From Pelagibius sp964472095 (GTDB lineage: Bacteria; Pseudomonadota; Alphaproteobacteria; Kiloniellales; Kiloniellaceae): 64,000 nucleotides of DNA. The stretch spans positions 112,267-176,266 of the forward strand of contig CAYYIV010000005.1 in assembly GCA_964472095.1 (NCBI GenBank), in the 5' to 3' direction. Of this stretch, positions 42,752 to 51,675 are shown in pieces (within the stretch, counting starts at the first letter, position 1; every line of letters starts with the position of its first letter). A program made the position numbers and the translations under genes. Under the pieces are notes generated by a model. The model did no database searches and was not told where the DNA came from. It saw only the letters and a list, made by a program, of their open reading frames with translations.

Positions 42752-43538
42752 CCCCAAGCAGGACGTGGTACGCTGCCGGCGTGAAAACGGCGTGATCGAG
42801 ATCACCCTCGACCGCCCCAAGGCGAACGCTATCGACCTGGCCACCAGCCGCATCATGGGCCGCACCTTCAAGGCCTTCCGCGACAATCCGGAACTGCGCG
42901 TGGCGATCCTCACGACTGCCGGCGACAGGTTCTTCTCGGCCGGCTGGGACCTCAAGGCGGCGGCATCCGGCGATGCGGTCGACGGCGACTACGGCGTCGG
43001 CGGCTTCGGCGGCCTGCAGGAACTGCGCGGCCTCAACAAGCCGGTGATCGCCGCGGTCAGCGGCATGGCGGTGGGTGGCGGCTTTGAGCTGGCCCTCTCC
43101 GCCGACCTCATCCTGGCAAGCGAGCACAGCACCTTCGCTCTGCCGGAGATCCGAGCCGGCACGCTGGCCGACGCCGCCACAGTGAAGCTGCCCAAACGCA
43201 TGCCCTATCACGTCGCCATGGACCTGCTGCTGACCGGTCGCTGGATGGACGTCCAGGAAGCGCATCGCTGGGGCCTCGTGAACGAGGTGCTGCCTCAAGA
43301 CAAGTTGTTGGAACGCGCCTGGGAGCTCGCCCGGCTGCTGGCCGCCGGCCCGCCCCTGGTCTTCGCCGCCATCAAGGAGGTGGCGCGCGAGGCCGAGGCC
43401 CTGACCTTCCAGGAGGCGATGAACCGCATCACCAAACGCCAGTTTCCGACGGTCGATGCGCTCTACGACAGCGAGGACCAGCAGGAAGGCTTTCGCGCCT
43501 TCGCCGAGAAGCGGGACCCGGTCTGGAAGGGCCGCTGA
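42744..43538 (+). CDS. Enoyl-CoA hydratase/isomerase (possible crotonobetainyl-CoA hydratase)
   Basis: A 264-residue crotonase-fold protein. The oxyanion-hole segments are FFSAGWDLKAAASGD and AAVSGMAVGGGFELALSADLILAS, with Glu in FELALS and ALPEIRAG at the two catalytic positions. It resembles CaiD, which hydrates crotonobetainyl-CoA to carnitinyl-CoA. Position at the end of the carnitine operon supports that. Its stop codon abuts the stop of the convergent GMC gene with no base between. Confidence 0.88.
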   Translation: MSDPKQDVVRCRRENGVIEITLDRPKANAIDLATSRIMGRTFKAFRDNPELRVAILTTAGDRFFSAGWDLKAAASGDAVDGDYGVGGFGGLQELRGLNKPVIAAVSGMAVGGGFELALSADLILASEHSTFALPEIRAGTLADAATVKLPKRMPYHVAMDLLLTGRWMDVQEAHRWGLVNEVLPQDKLLERAWELARLLAAGPPLVFAAIKEVAREAEALTFQEAMNRITKRQFPTVDALYDSEDQQEGFRAFAEKRDPVWKGR

Positions 43539-45419
43539 TCAGCCACGTTCGAGGATCGCGTCAGCCGCCTTCTCGGCGATCATGTAGACCGAAGTGACGA
43601 TGAAAAAGCCGGGAATGCGCGGGAGGACAGAGGCATCGACCACACGCAGGTTGCCGATGCCGTAGACGCGGAAGCGACTGTCGACCACGCCGCCCTCCGC
43701 CTCCGGCTTCATCGGGCAGGTGCCGCAGGCATGGTGCCCCCAGGCAGTGGCTCGGATGTGGTCCTTCAGTTCGTCGTCGGTGATCACGTGGCGGCCCGGC
43801 AACTCCTCCTGCTCGACCAGCTCGGCCATGCCATCGACCACTCGGCGCACGAAGCGCACGCCGGCGACCACCGCGTCGAGATCGTCGCCGCTGTCATCGC
43901 TGCCCTCGTCGAAGTAGCGGAAGCGGATATCGGGCGGGTCGCAGGGATCGGCGGTGCGCAGCCGTACCTCCCCCGCGGTGTTTCGGGTATGCGCCTTAAG
44001 GACGATCCACGACAGGTAGTCGAGGCGGCGCAGGCGCTCGGCATAGCCCGGATAGTAACCGCGGAAGTCGGCGAGCAGGCCGAGGCAGTAGAGGTCGGGC
44101 AGCTGGCGGTCGGTGCGCGAGCGCAGGATCACCGAGAGCAGCCCGCCGTTGCTGGTGTAGAGACCCATGCGAAAGCGCCACCATAGGCGGTAGTGGCGGT
44201 CGCCGGTATCGAAGCGGGCGCCGCGCATCGCCGCCCACGGCCGCTTCATGCGGTTCACCACGCCGACCTCATAGCGGTCCTGCAGGTTCTTGCCGACGCC
44301 CGGCAGCGCCTTCACCACCGCAATGCCCTGGGCGGTCAGTTGCGCCGGTTCGCCGATGCCGGAGAGCATCAAGAGCTGCGGCGTGTTGAAGGTGCCGCCG
44401 GCGAGGATCACCTCGCAGCGCGCGCGCACGAGGATCTCGCGGTGGCATTCCGGCGACGGCGTATGACCGCCCTGCGCGGCGGCCCGGTAGAGCCGGCGGC
44501 CGTGACGGTAGGCCACACCGGTCGCCTTCTTGCCGTCCTTGTCGAAAGTGATGCGGGTGACCAGGGCGTGGGTGCGCAGGCTGAGCCGCTCCGGATGCTG
44601 GCGCCGCACCGCGAGCAACCGCTCGCGCGGGCCGGCGCGGGCGTGACGGCGGGTCGACATCGGCGCCAGGCGCAGGCCGAAGGCCTGGGCGCGCACAGAG
44701 CGTTCGTCGTTGGGATCGCCCTGGCTGGTCACCAGCCAGCGCCAGCGGATCACCGCATCGGGCAGCCAGCGCAGGGCCGCCCGCGTCGAGTTAAGGATGG
44801 CGCGGCGCATGAACCAGTCGCGCAGCACGCGCAAGGGAATCGCCTTCTCGGTGGTTAACCAGCCGTCCCAGCCGTGCCCGGTCGGGTTCCAGCCGATGAG
44901 CTTCGCCAGCAGGCGATAACCGAAGGCGCGGTGGCGGCAGCGCTCGATGCGCCGCCAGTAGCGGTTCATCTGCGACGCCGCCCAGGAGGGATCGCGCATA
45001 GTCTCGGCGATGTGATTCCAGTCGGCGTTGTGCGGCCGCACGATAATCATCGCGTGATGTGCCGTGCAGCCGCCGAGCGCGCTGCAGCGCGGATAGAGCA
45101 CGCCGTCGACCGCGACGCCGTCCTGCAGCTCGCGGTACTTCCAGTCGCGCTGGCGCGCCGCCGGGTCGTCGTAGTGCTGCACCCAAAAGTCCCACTTCAT
45201 GCCGGAATGTTCCGAGGCGAAGGGATGGAAGGCCGGCACCAGCACATCGTCGGCAAGCGCTCGACCGCCGGATCCCGTCGCTGCTTCGTCCTCGACCGGG
45301 TCGCCGCCGGCTTCCAGCAGCAGGACCTCCTTGCCGGCCTCCGCCAGCCGTGCCGCCAGCACCGCCCCGCCGGCACCGGCGCCGACGACGATGTAGTCGT
45401 AGATCCCCGCCTCGTCCAT
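43539..45419 (-). CDS. GMC-family FAD oxidoreductase
   Basis: A 626-residue glucose-methanol-choline type flavoprotein. N-terminal FAD fold YDYIVVGAGAGGAVLAARLAEAGKEVLLLEAG, the GMC signature region YPRCSALGGCTAHHAMI, the second signature ILAGGTFNTPQLLMLSGIG, and the C-terminal active-site region HACGTCPMKPEAEGGVVDSRFRV. It oxidises an alcohol of unknown structure. No signal peptide is apparent. It is the last gene of the cytochrome operon, 6 bases after the big cytochrome, so that chain may accept its electrons directly or indirectly. GTG 45422 is an alternative start. Confidence 0.92.
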   Translation of the reverse strand: MDEAGIYDYIVVGAGAGGAVLAARLAEAGKEVLLLEAGGDPVEDEAATGSGGRALADDVLVPAFHPFASEHSGMKWDFWVQHYDDPAARQRDWKYRELQDGVAVDGVLYPRCSALGGCTAHHAMIIVRPHNADWNHIAETMRDPSWAASQMNRYWRRIERCRHRAFGYRLLAKLIGWNPTGHGWDGWLTTEKAIPLRVLRDWFMRRAILNSTRAALRWLPDAVIRWRWLVTSQGDPNDERSVRAQAFGLRLAPMSTRRHARAGPRERLLAVRRQHPERLSLRTHALVTRITFDKDGKKATGVAYRHGRRLYRAAAQGGHTPSPECHREILVRARCEVILAGGTFNTPQLLMLSGIGEPAQLTAQGIAVVKALPGVGKNLQDRYEVGVVNRMKRPWAAMRGARFDTGDRHYRLWWRFRMGLYTSNGGLLSVILRSRTDRQLPDLYCLGLLADFRGYYPGYAERLRRLDYLSWIVLKAHTRNTAGEVRLRTADPCDPPDIRFRYFDEGSDDSGDDLDAVVAGVRFVRRVVDGMAELVEQEELPGRHVITDDELKDHIRATAWGHHACGTCPMKPEAEGGVVDSRFRVYGIGNLRVVDASVLPRIPGFFIVTSVYMIAEKAADAILERG

Positions 45420-45425
45420 CACTGC

Positions 45426-48146
45426 TCAGAGCCGCTTGAGGAAGGCGATCAGGGCCTCCTTGTCGTCGTCAGCCAGGCCGGCGCCGAAGGTATGGCCGCG
45501 GTTCACGACATAGTCTGGGCACTTGCTGAGGCCGATCAGGGCGTCGATCAGACCATTGTCGCGAATCACCTGTTCGGCGCGCGCCTGGGTCCCGGTCGAA
45601 GCGAGCTCCGCATCGGTGCATGCGCCGCCAAGGGCCTTGAAGGTGCGCAAGAGTGTCGGCCCCGCCTTGGCGAGACGCCAGGCATGGCTCATGCCCATCG
45701 GCTCGTCATTGTCGGGCAGCACCTCGATGTTGGTGACGGTATTGATCGGGAAACCCTCGGGAAAGGGCCCGACGGCGAGCGAGCCGTCTTCCTTGAAGGC
45801 CCAAGGCGCCAGCCAGTGGAAGATGGCGGGATTGTTGCGCACCAGCGGCGGCAGGTAGCCAGCCGGCACCTTGAGGCAACTCGCCGCAGTGGTGCGGTAG
45901 ATGTAGCCGGGCACCGGGACCGAGGTCCGCTCATCCTGGCGCCGCAGCTCAGGCCACAGCAGCTTGCGGATCGAGTCGTCGAACAGCCGCATGCGGTTGT
46001 CGACGCAGGGCAGGTAGGGATCCGCGTCGGAGGCTGCCGGGCAGCGGTTGGCGTAGCCGCCGCTGCCGCCCGAGCGATACCCGCCGGTGGCATAGCCGCT
46101 TGAGGTATAGGGATAGTCGACGAAGCCGACCGAGTTGTTCTGCAGGTAGGGTGCGGAGGTCCACAGGCTGACCAGCGAGGCCGGCCGCGAGTAGCCGCGG
46201 CCGCTGCCTTGCGGTTTCAGCGACATGGCGCCGCCGGAGACCGGATGATGCACCGTCAGCTCCTTCACCGGCGGCAGGGTCTTATAGGACTCGGAGGAGA
46301 AGTCGTCCCAGATGTCGCCGCGCAGCGCGTTGCTCGCCAGTGGGCTGCAGGCGTTGGTGCCGAGCAAGTCGAGGGGTACCCGACGCTCTGTCGACAGGAA
46401 GTTGTCGTCGAGGAAGTCCTCTGCCAGCACGATCTCGGCCATCGCCGCCTTGAAGTCGTCGCTCTGCACCCAGGACCAGTAGCGGTCCCAGCATTCGCGG
46501 TAGTTCGGCCCGTTGCCTCCGTGGGCACAGATGCCCTCGTCGATCCCCGATCCCGCCGGCGCCGACGGGATCTTGCTGGAGTGGCAGCCGGCGCAGTTCT
46601 CCGCGAAGACCAACTTGCCGCGCGCAACCTTCTCCGGCGCGTCGGCCTCCAGGTAGGCCTCACCACCGGGCGCATCGGCGAGGTCGTCCGGGGTGGCAGA
46701 GACCAGGAAGAAGATTGCCATGTCGGCAGTCTGATCCTCGGTGGCGCCCCAGTAGGCCGAGTTGGCGTTGGCGTCGGCGATGCGGATCGGCGAGATCTTC
46801 TGGCCGCCGATGATTGGACGGAAGTGCAGCAGCCACTCCTCGCTGAAGGTGCCGATGTTCAGGTAGACGCGGTTGAGGGCACCGAGGATACCAACCGAGT
46901 CGGCGCCGTCCTTGAGCACCCGGGCGGTATCGATCTCGCCGCTCTGGTTGTTCCAGAAACCGGAGAAGGCCGCGGTCTGGTCGTAGTCCTGGAACTGCTT
47001 GTTGTGCAGCGAACCGCCTGCCAGCTGCTCGCGGCCCCAGCGCAAGGTCGGCTGCAGCCGTGCGCCAACATTATAGACGCCGTTCATGGTCCGCGGGTTG
47101 TTCATGTAGTCGGTGGAGACCAGCGAGGTATCGAGGCTGCCGGGCGGGTTGGTGTGAAAGATCTGGAAGATGAAGTTGCGCTCGTGCGGCGCCGGCTTGC
47201 CCGGCTCCTCGCGTGGCCCGGTATCCCACACAAAGATGCGGTCGACCCAGAAGTACTGGGCGCCGGGATTGGAGTTGAGTTCGCTCCACGTGGGGTTCTC
47301 CGGATCGGCCGGCGGCTGCACGGGGCTCGGCCCGACGTGACAGAAGGCGCAGGTCATGCCGACCCTATAAGGCCGCACGATATCCTTGCGGTGGTAGTAC
47401 TCGGAATCCTCATAGTAACGTACAGGATCCCATATTGCCGCGGCTTCCTCGTCGAAAGCCGGATTTGGAAACAAGCGCAGACCGACGATGCCGCTGGGCT
47501 CCCCGTAGTAGGAGCCGACGGGCACAGTGCTGCCGCGGGCGCCGATCTCGACGCCGGGATACTTTTCGGCATCGGCGAAGGGATCGGGCAGGCACTCAGG
47601 CGAGCGCCGGTCGAGCCACAGGCCGAAGCGGTCGGGATCGGGGCCGATCGGCGCTGCGAAGCAGGGTTCGTTCACCAGGCCGAGGTAGTGGCTGCGGTTC
47701 TCCCGGCCATGGTACTGCGAGGGATGTGAGGAGACGACCTTCAGCAGGTCGAAGGCTCCGGCGGTTCGCGTGGTGATGAAATCCCAGAAACGGTCATTGC
47801 CGCCGCTCCACACCAGCCAGGTGTTTTGACCCCTGATGGCATGCCGGCGGACCGCCTCGGGATCGAGCCCCGTCGCCGCCGCCAGCTCGGCGATCTCCGG
47901 CGGATAGACGCCGCCTTGCGGCGGCAGGAGGACGCCCTTGTCCATCTCGACGAAGTAAGGCTCCGACGCGGCGACGAAGTCGGCCCGTGCCAGACCGGCT
48001 TGCGTAGCCTCGTCCTGCACCTTACCAAACATGTCCGCGTCCGGTTCGACCAGAGCGCGCACCAGGAAGAAGCCGGCGACGGCGACCACCAGCACCAGGA
48101 CCACCACCACGCTGCCCACCCACTTGACGATCCGTCGTATCCTCAT
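45426..48146 (-). CDS. Large membrane-anchored di-heme cytochrome c (RoxA/MauG-like)
   Basis: A 906-residue protein with an N-terminal membrane anchor (IVKWVGSVVVVLVLVVAVAG) and a periplasmic body carrying two heme sites, CAFCH and CAGCH. The segments DTSLVSTDYMNNPRTMNGVYNVGARLQP and SLVSLWTSAPYLQNNSVG recall RoxA-type di-heme proteins, which use one heme for oxygen or peroxide chemistry and one for electron transfer. It is longer than RoxA (about 670-690). ATG 48146 follows GAGGGA. Function unknown; it shares an operon with two smaller relatives and a GMC enzyme. Confidence 0.8.
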   Translation of the reverse strand: MRIRRIVKWVGSVVVVLVLVVAVAGFFLVRALVEPDADMFGKVQDEATQAGLARADFVAASEPYFVEMDKGVLLPPQGGVYPPEIAELAAATGLDPEAVRRHAIRGQNTWLVWSGGNDRFWDFITTRTAGAFDLLKVVSSHPSQYHGRENRSHYLGLVNEPCFAAPIGPDPDRFGLWLDRRSPECLPDPFADAEKYPGVEIGARGSTVPVGSYYGEPSGIVGLRLFPNPAFDEEAAAIWDPVRYYEDSEYYHRKDIVRPYRVGMTCAFCHVGPSPVQPPADPENPTWSELNSNPGAQYFWVDRIFVWDTGPREEPGKPAPHERNFIFQIFHTNPPGSLDTSLVSTDYMNNPRTMNGVYNVGARLQPTLRWGREQLAGGSLHNKQFQDYDQTAAFSGFWNNQSGEIDTARVLKDGADSVGILGALNRVYLNIGTFSEEWLLHFRPIIGGQKISPIRIADANANSAYWGATEDQTADMAIFFLVSATPDDLADAPGGEAYLEADAPEKVARGKLVFAENCAGCHSSKIPSAPAGSGIDEGICAHGGNGPNYRECWDRYWSWVQSDDFKAAMAEIVLAEDFLDDNFLSTERRVPLDLLGTNACSPLASNALRGDIWDDFSSESYKTLPPVKELTVHHPVSGGAMSLKPQGSGRGYSRPASLVSLWTSAPYLQNNSVGFVDYPYTSSGYATGGYRSGGSGGYANRCPAASDADPYLPCVDNRMRLFDDSIRKLLWPELRRQDERTSVPVPGYIYRTTAASCLKVPAGYLPPLVRNNPAIFHWLAPWAFKEDGSLAVGPFPEGFPINTVTNIEVLPDNDEPMGMSHAWRLAKAGPTLLRTFKALGGACTDAELASTGTQARAEQVIRDNGLIDALIGLSKCPDYVVNRGHTFGAGLADDDKEALIAFLKRL

Positions 48147-48193
48147 GACTTCCCTCACCTCGCGTCACCGTCGGAACTACTGCCCGCCGCGAC

Positions 48194-49669
48194 TCAGAGC
48201 GTTTTCAGATAGGCCAACAGCTGCTGCTTCTGCGCGGCATCGAGATCCGTGCCGAACAGGTGGCCGCCATTGCCGTTTCCCGGAACCGTCGTGTCGTAGC
48301 GCCAGCCTTCGCGCTCGGCCTCGCTGCCGGGCTGGCTGACGAAACCACCGTTCATCGGGTCGACCAGGTCGACACCGCGGTAGAACACCACCGGACGTTC
48401 CGCTGGCGGCGCCAACAGGTCGCGCAGCGTCGGCACCGAACCGTTGTGCAGGTAAGGTCCCTTCAGCCACAGGCCGGTGTGCTCCTTGGCCAGGTAGCCG
48501 TCCTTGTCCTGGAAGGCCGCGAAGCCCCAACGATAGCCCTCCTCGTAGGCGGTGTAGCGGCGCACCGCCTCGGCGTTCCACATGTCGAGCCGGTGGCGGT
48601 CGGTCCCCAGTTCGATCGCAGGAATCACCGTGCGGAAACGCGCGCCAGCAGGATCATGGCACTCGGCGCAATATGCGCCGTAGAGCGCCTTGCCCGCCGC
48701 GACGTCATCCGGGTCCACGTAGTAGGCATTGCCGCGACGTTGCCGTGAGGAGAACGGCGAGGGCGGCGGCTGCTGCAAGCGCGCCCAGGTTTCGATGCGG
48801 ATCAGATGACCTTCGACATCGGGATAGCTCTTGTAGGTCATGCCGTCGCCGACGGCGCCGCTCACCACCACCTCACGCAGGCTGGTGTTGAGGCCGTCCC
48901 AATGGAAAGCGACGACACGGCCGCCGTCGCCCAGTGCCTGATCCAGCGCCCAGAGCGGCATCATGTCGGAATTGCCGATGGTGCCGTCGTCGGCCATCTT
49001 CAGGTTGTCGTACTTCACCGGGTTGAAGGGATCGATGCGCCCCGGCCCCCAGTCCGGCCGGTCGTAAGTCCAGGCATAAAGCACGCTCTGCTCCTGCAAA
49101 GCCTTCTTGGTCGCCGGGACCAGCAGGAAGCGGTAGAGCAGCCGCTCCCACAGCGGCATGTCGTAGATCGAGGCGATCTCCGCCATGACGTCGCCGGCGG
49201 TGAAGCGGGCGTCCTGGCCGGCCGAAGCGAGGAAGCGCAGGTAGGCCTGGGGGTCGACCCGCGTGCCGGCGCCGCCGGGCACCAGGGTCGCGGGATCGTT
49301 GGCGCGGAGGCGATAGCTGCCCTGATGGCAGAAGGCGCAGTTCGGCGCGACGCGCGGGATGACGCCGAGGGTCTTCTTGGAGAGGCCGACCGGCAGCTCC
49401 TCGCCGGCCAACCAGTAGAGCCCGAAAGCGCCGTAGCCGTCGCGGTCGCCCGGCAGGTAGTCGGGAAACATCTGCGGCAAAACGCGCCAGATCCAGTAGG
49501 GCAGTCCTTGGCGCTGCTCGTTGCCGATGGAGCCGTGGTTGAAGGCGCGGATCGGGTCGACGACGTAGGGCTGGGCGACCGGGCGCAGCAGCACGAACCA
49601 GGCGAAGAGGGCGAGTGCGACCAGCGCCGCAAGAAACCATGCCAGGGCCTTGGGCCACGCGAGGCTCAT
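48194..49669 (-). CDS. Membrane-anchored di-heme cytochrome c (RoxA-like) B
   Basis: A 491-residue protein with an N-terminal anchor (ALAWFLAALVALALFAWFVLL) and two heme motifs, CAFCH and CAECH. Shared with its neighbour cytochrome: NHGSIGNEQRQGLPYW near the start, KGPYLHNGSVPTLRDLL, and a C-terminal G-N-x-N-x-GH ... GTDL ... YLKTL block, which is the RoxA/MauG-superfamily ending. The ATG at 49669 overlaps the upstream stop as ATGA. The paralogous pair probably forms an electron-transfer complex in the periplasm. Confidence 0.82.
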   Translation of the reverse strand: MSLAWPKALAWFLAALVALALFAWFVLLRPVAQPYVVDPIRAFNHGSIGNEQRQGLPYWIWRVLPQMFPDYLPGDRDGYGAFGLYWLAGEELPVGLSKKTLGVIPRVAPNCAFCHQGSYRLRANDPATLVPGGAGTRVDPQAYLRFLASAGQDARFTAGDVMAEIASIYDMPLWERLLYRFLLVPATKKALQEQSVLYAWTYDRPDWGPGRIDPFNPVKYDNLKMADDGTIGNSDMMPLWALDQALGDGGRVVAFHWDGLNTSLREVVVSGAVGDGMTYKSYPDVEGHLIRIETWARLQQPPPSPFSSRQRRGNAYYVDPDDVAAGKALYGAYCAECHDPAGARFRTVIPAIELGTDRHRLDMWNAEAVRRYTAYEEGYRWGFAAFQDKDGYLAKEHTGLWLKGPYLHNGSVPTLRDLLAPPAERPVVFYRGVDLVDPMNGGFVSQPGSEAEREGWRYDTTVPGNGNGGHLFGTDLDAAQKQQLLAYLKTL

Positions 49670-50106
49670 GCCCAGTCTCCAACCAGGCCGCGGCTGCGCT
49701 CCAGGGCGGTCACCCGGATCAGGCACCAGAGGGTCGCCACGCCGATCAGGCCGTCGAGCAGGATCGCGACGATAAAGCCCGGCGGCTGGTCAAAGACGAA
49801 GACAGCGAGGAAGAAAAAGGTGGCGCCCAGGGAACGCGAGGGAAAGATCGCCAGCCAGGCGTTGGCCCGGTAGCGATCGAGGTCGATGGTCGGCGGGATG
49901 TAATAGATCGAGACAATGAACAGCAGCAGCGCGGCGAAGCGCGGCCAGATCGAGTCGTCAGGCGGGATGTTGAACATCGCCAGCACCCAGGCCGGCTTGA
50001 ACAGCAGCGCGAAGACAAACAGCATGTTCAGCAGAATACCCAGCCAGACGAAGAAGCTGTGCCTGGCGATCCAGATCGAGAGGCTCTGTGAATCGCGCTG
50101 GGTCAT
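49666..50106 (-). CDS. Small four-helix membrane protein of the cytochrome operon
   Basis: A 146-residue hydrophobic protein with about four transmembrane helices (FFVWLGILLNMLFVFALLF; FAALLLFIVSIYYI; ATFFFLAVFVFDQ; FIVAILLDGLIGVATLWCLI). No family I can name and no cofactor motif. It overlaps the cytochrome genes on both sides by 4 bases, so it is made in step with them. A membrane anchor, quinone-interacting or assembly subunit is a reasonable inference. Confidence 0.75.
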   Translation of the reverse strand: MTQRDSQSLSIWIARHSFFVWLGILLNMLFVFALLFKPAWVLAMFNIPPDDSIWPRFAALLLFIVSIYYIPPTIDLDRYRANAWLAIFPSRSLGATFFFLAVFVFDQPPGFIVAILLDGLIGVATLWCLIRVTALERSRGLVGDWA

Positions 50107-51629
50107 AGCGTCTTCATGTACTCGACGAGGGCGTCCTTCTCGGCCGGGCTGAGGTCGGTGCCGTAGCCGCGTCCCTCGTGACCGCGGTTCGAGTTGCCGC
50201 TAACGGCGGTGTCGTAGCGGAAGAGTTCCTCAGGCGCCGCGCCTGTGCCGTCGGCGCGGTAGCCCACCCTCGCGAAGTCGTAGACGTCGCTGCCGCGCAG
50301 CCAGACGGTGGGGCGACCATGGGAAGGCTCCAGCAGGTCGCGCAGCGTCGGCACCGAACCGTTGTGCAGATAGGGCGAGCGCGCCCAGATGCCATCCAGC
50401 GGATGATTGGCGTAGCCGCCGGTCTTGCGGAATTGGCTGAAACGCCAGGGATAGCCGCTATAGAGGAGGTTCTGGGCGGCGGCAAAGTTCCGCGTGTAGG
50501 ACGCCCAGCGCCCGGGATCGGTGCCGATGCGCTCCAGCGCGACCACCTTGCCGAGCCGGGGATAGCGATCGACGTCGTAGTCGTAGCCCGCCTCGCCGCC
50601 CATGCCGTGGCAGTCGGCGCAGTAGCGCGCGAAGAGTTCGCGGCCCTGGGCGGCGCGATCCTGGTCTATTGACTCGGGCCTCGGGAAAGGGGGTGCCGGC
50701 AGGTCCCACAGCCAGTCGGCGACGCGGTGGATGCGTTCGCGGTCGACGGTGATCGGCGTCACGCCGGCGCCCAGCGCGGCGCTGAGGTTGCGCTCGGCGA
50801 CCGAGGTGTTGTTGCCGTCCCAGTGCAGCTGCAGGCCTTCGCGCGGCCGCTGCTGCCAGACCGCGGGATAGTCGGAGGAACCGTTGAGGGCGAGATCGTC
50901 GATCTCCGTCGGGCCCATCGGAAAGTTGAACTGGATCGCCTTGTAGGGATTGAAAGTGTCGACCCGCCCGGGCCCCCAGTCGTGCTGTCGGTCGAGAAAG
51001 TCCAACTGGCTGCGCACGTCAAGCAGGCCCTGGCGCACGCGGTCGACGATGACCAGGCGGTAGAGCGCGCGATCCAGCGGCCCGAGATCACCGCCGACCT
51101 CCTCGCTGTTGATCGCCTGCAGCAGGTTGTCGGCATTGAAGCCGTTGTCAACAGCAATGCGACGCAGGAACTGGATGAAGGCGTAGAGACGCAGATTGTT
51201 GGAGGGCGCGCCGTAGACGTAGTGGGTCTCGCCGCCCGGCGCTGCGCGCCAGGTGCCGACGTGGCAGACCGAACAATTCAGCCAGACCCGCTCGATGCCG
51301 GAGACGACCCGGCGCGACACGCCGATCGGCAGGTCGGCGTCGGGCGATTCATAAAGGAAGCCGAAGCGGCGGTAGCCCTGCGGGCCGAGTTCCTTTTCGT
51401 AGAGCTTGGGCAGCGCCTTGAAGACCCAGTAAGGCAGGCCGCTGGCCGTCTCGCTGCCGATCGAGCCGTACAGGAAGTGCTCGCGATCGTCCTCGTAGGC
51501 GACGACGTAGCTGTTCTCGAAGACCAGCCAGTAGAGCACCAGCAGGACGACGGCGAGGATCACCCAGAAGCGGATCCACCAGTGCCGCCTGGCAGCGAGT
51601 TCGACCGGTGTCAGACGTTCCATATCCAT
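50103..51629 (-). CDS. Membrane-anchored di-heme cytochrome c (RoxA-like) A
   Basis: A 508-residue protein with a cytoplasmic N-terminus, one anchor helix (FWVILAVVLLVLYWLVF) and two heme sites, CSVCH and CADCH. YGSIGSETASGLPYWVFKALP and ARSPYLHNGSVPTLRDLL match the neighbouring cytochrome, as does the terminal GNSNRGHEGRGYGTDLSPAEKDALVEYMKTL-type block. The start at 51629 has GAGGA 6 bases upstream. It stands second in the operon, 46 bases after the OYE-like gene. Confidence 0.82.
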   Translation of the reverse strand: MDMERLTPVELAARRHWWIRFWVILAVVLLVLYWLVFENSYVVAYEDDREHFLYGSIGSETASGLPYWVFKALPKLYEKELGPQGYRRFGFLYESPDADLPIGVSRRVVSGIERVWLNCSVCHVGTWRAAPGGETHYVYGAPSNNLRLYAFIQFLRRIAVDNGFNADNLLQAINSEEVGGDLGPLDRALYRLVIVDRVRQGLLDVRSQLDFLDRQHDWGPGRVDTFNPYKAIQFNFPMGPTEIDDLALNGSSDYPAVWQQRPREGLQLHWDGNNTSVAERNLSAALGAGVTPITVDRERIHRVADWLWDLPAPPFPRPESIDQDRAAQGRELFARYCADCHGMGGEAGYDYDVDRYPRLGKVVALERIGTDPGRWASYTRNFAAAQNLLYSGYPWRFSQFRKTGGYANHPLDGIWARSPYLHNGSVPTLRDLLEPSHGRPTVWLRGSDVYDFARVGYRADGTGAAPEELFRYDTAVSGNSNRGHEGRGYGTDLSPAEKDALVEYMKTL

Positions 51630-51675
51630 AACAGGTCCTCGGGCAGATCCTTGTGTTCCTGTGACAAGGCGTGCG

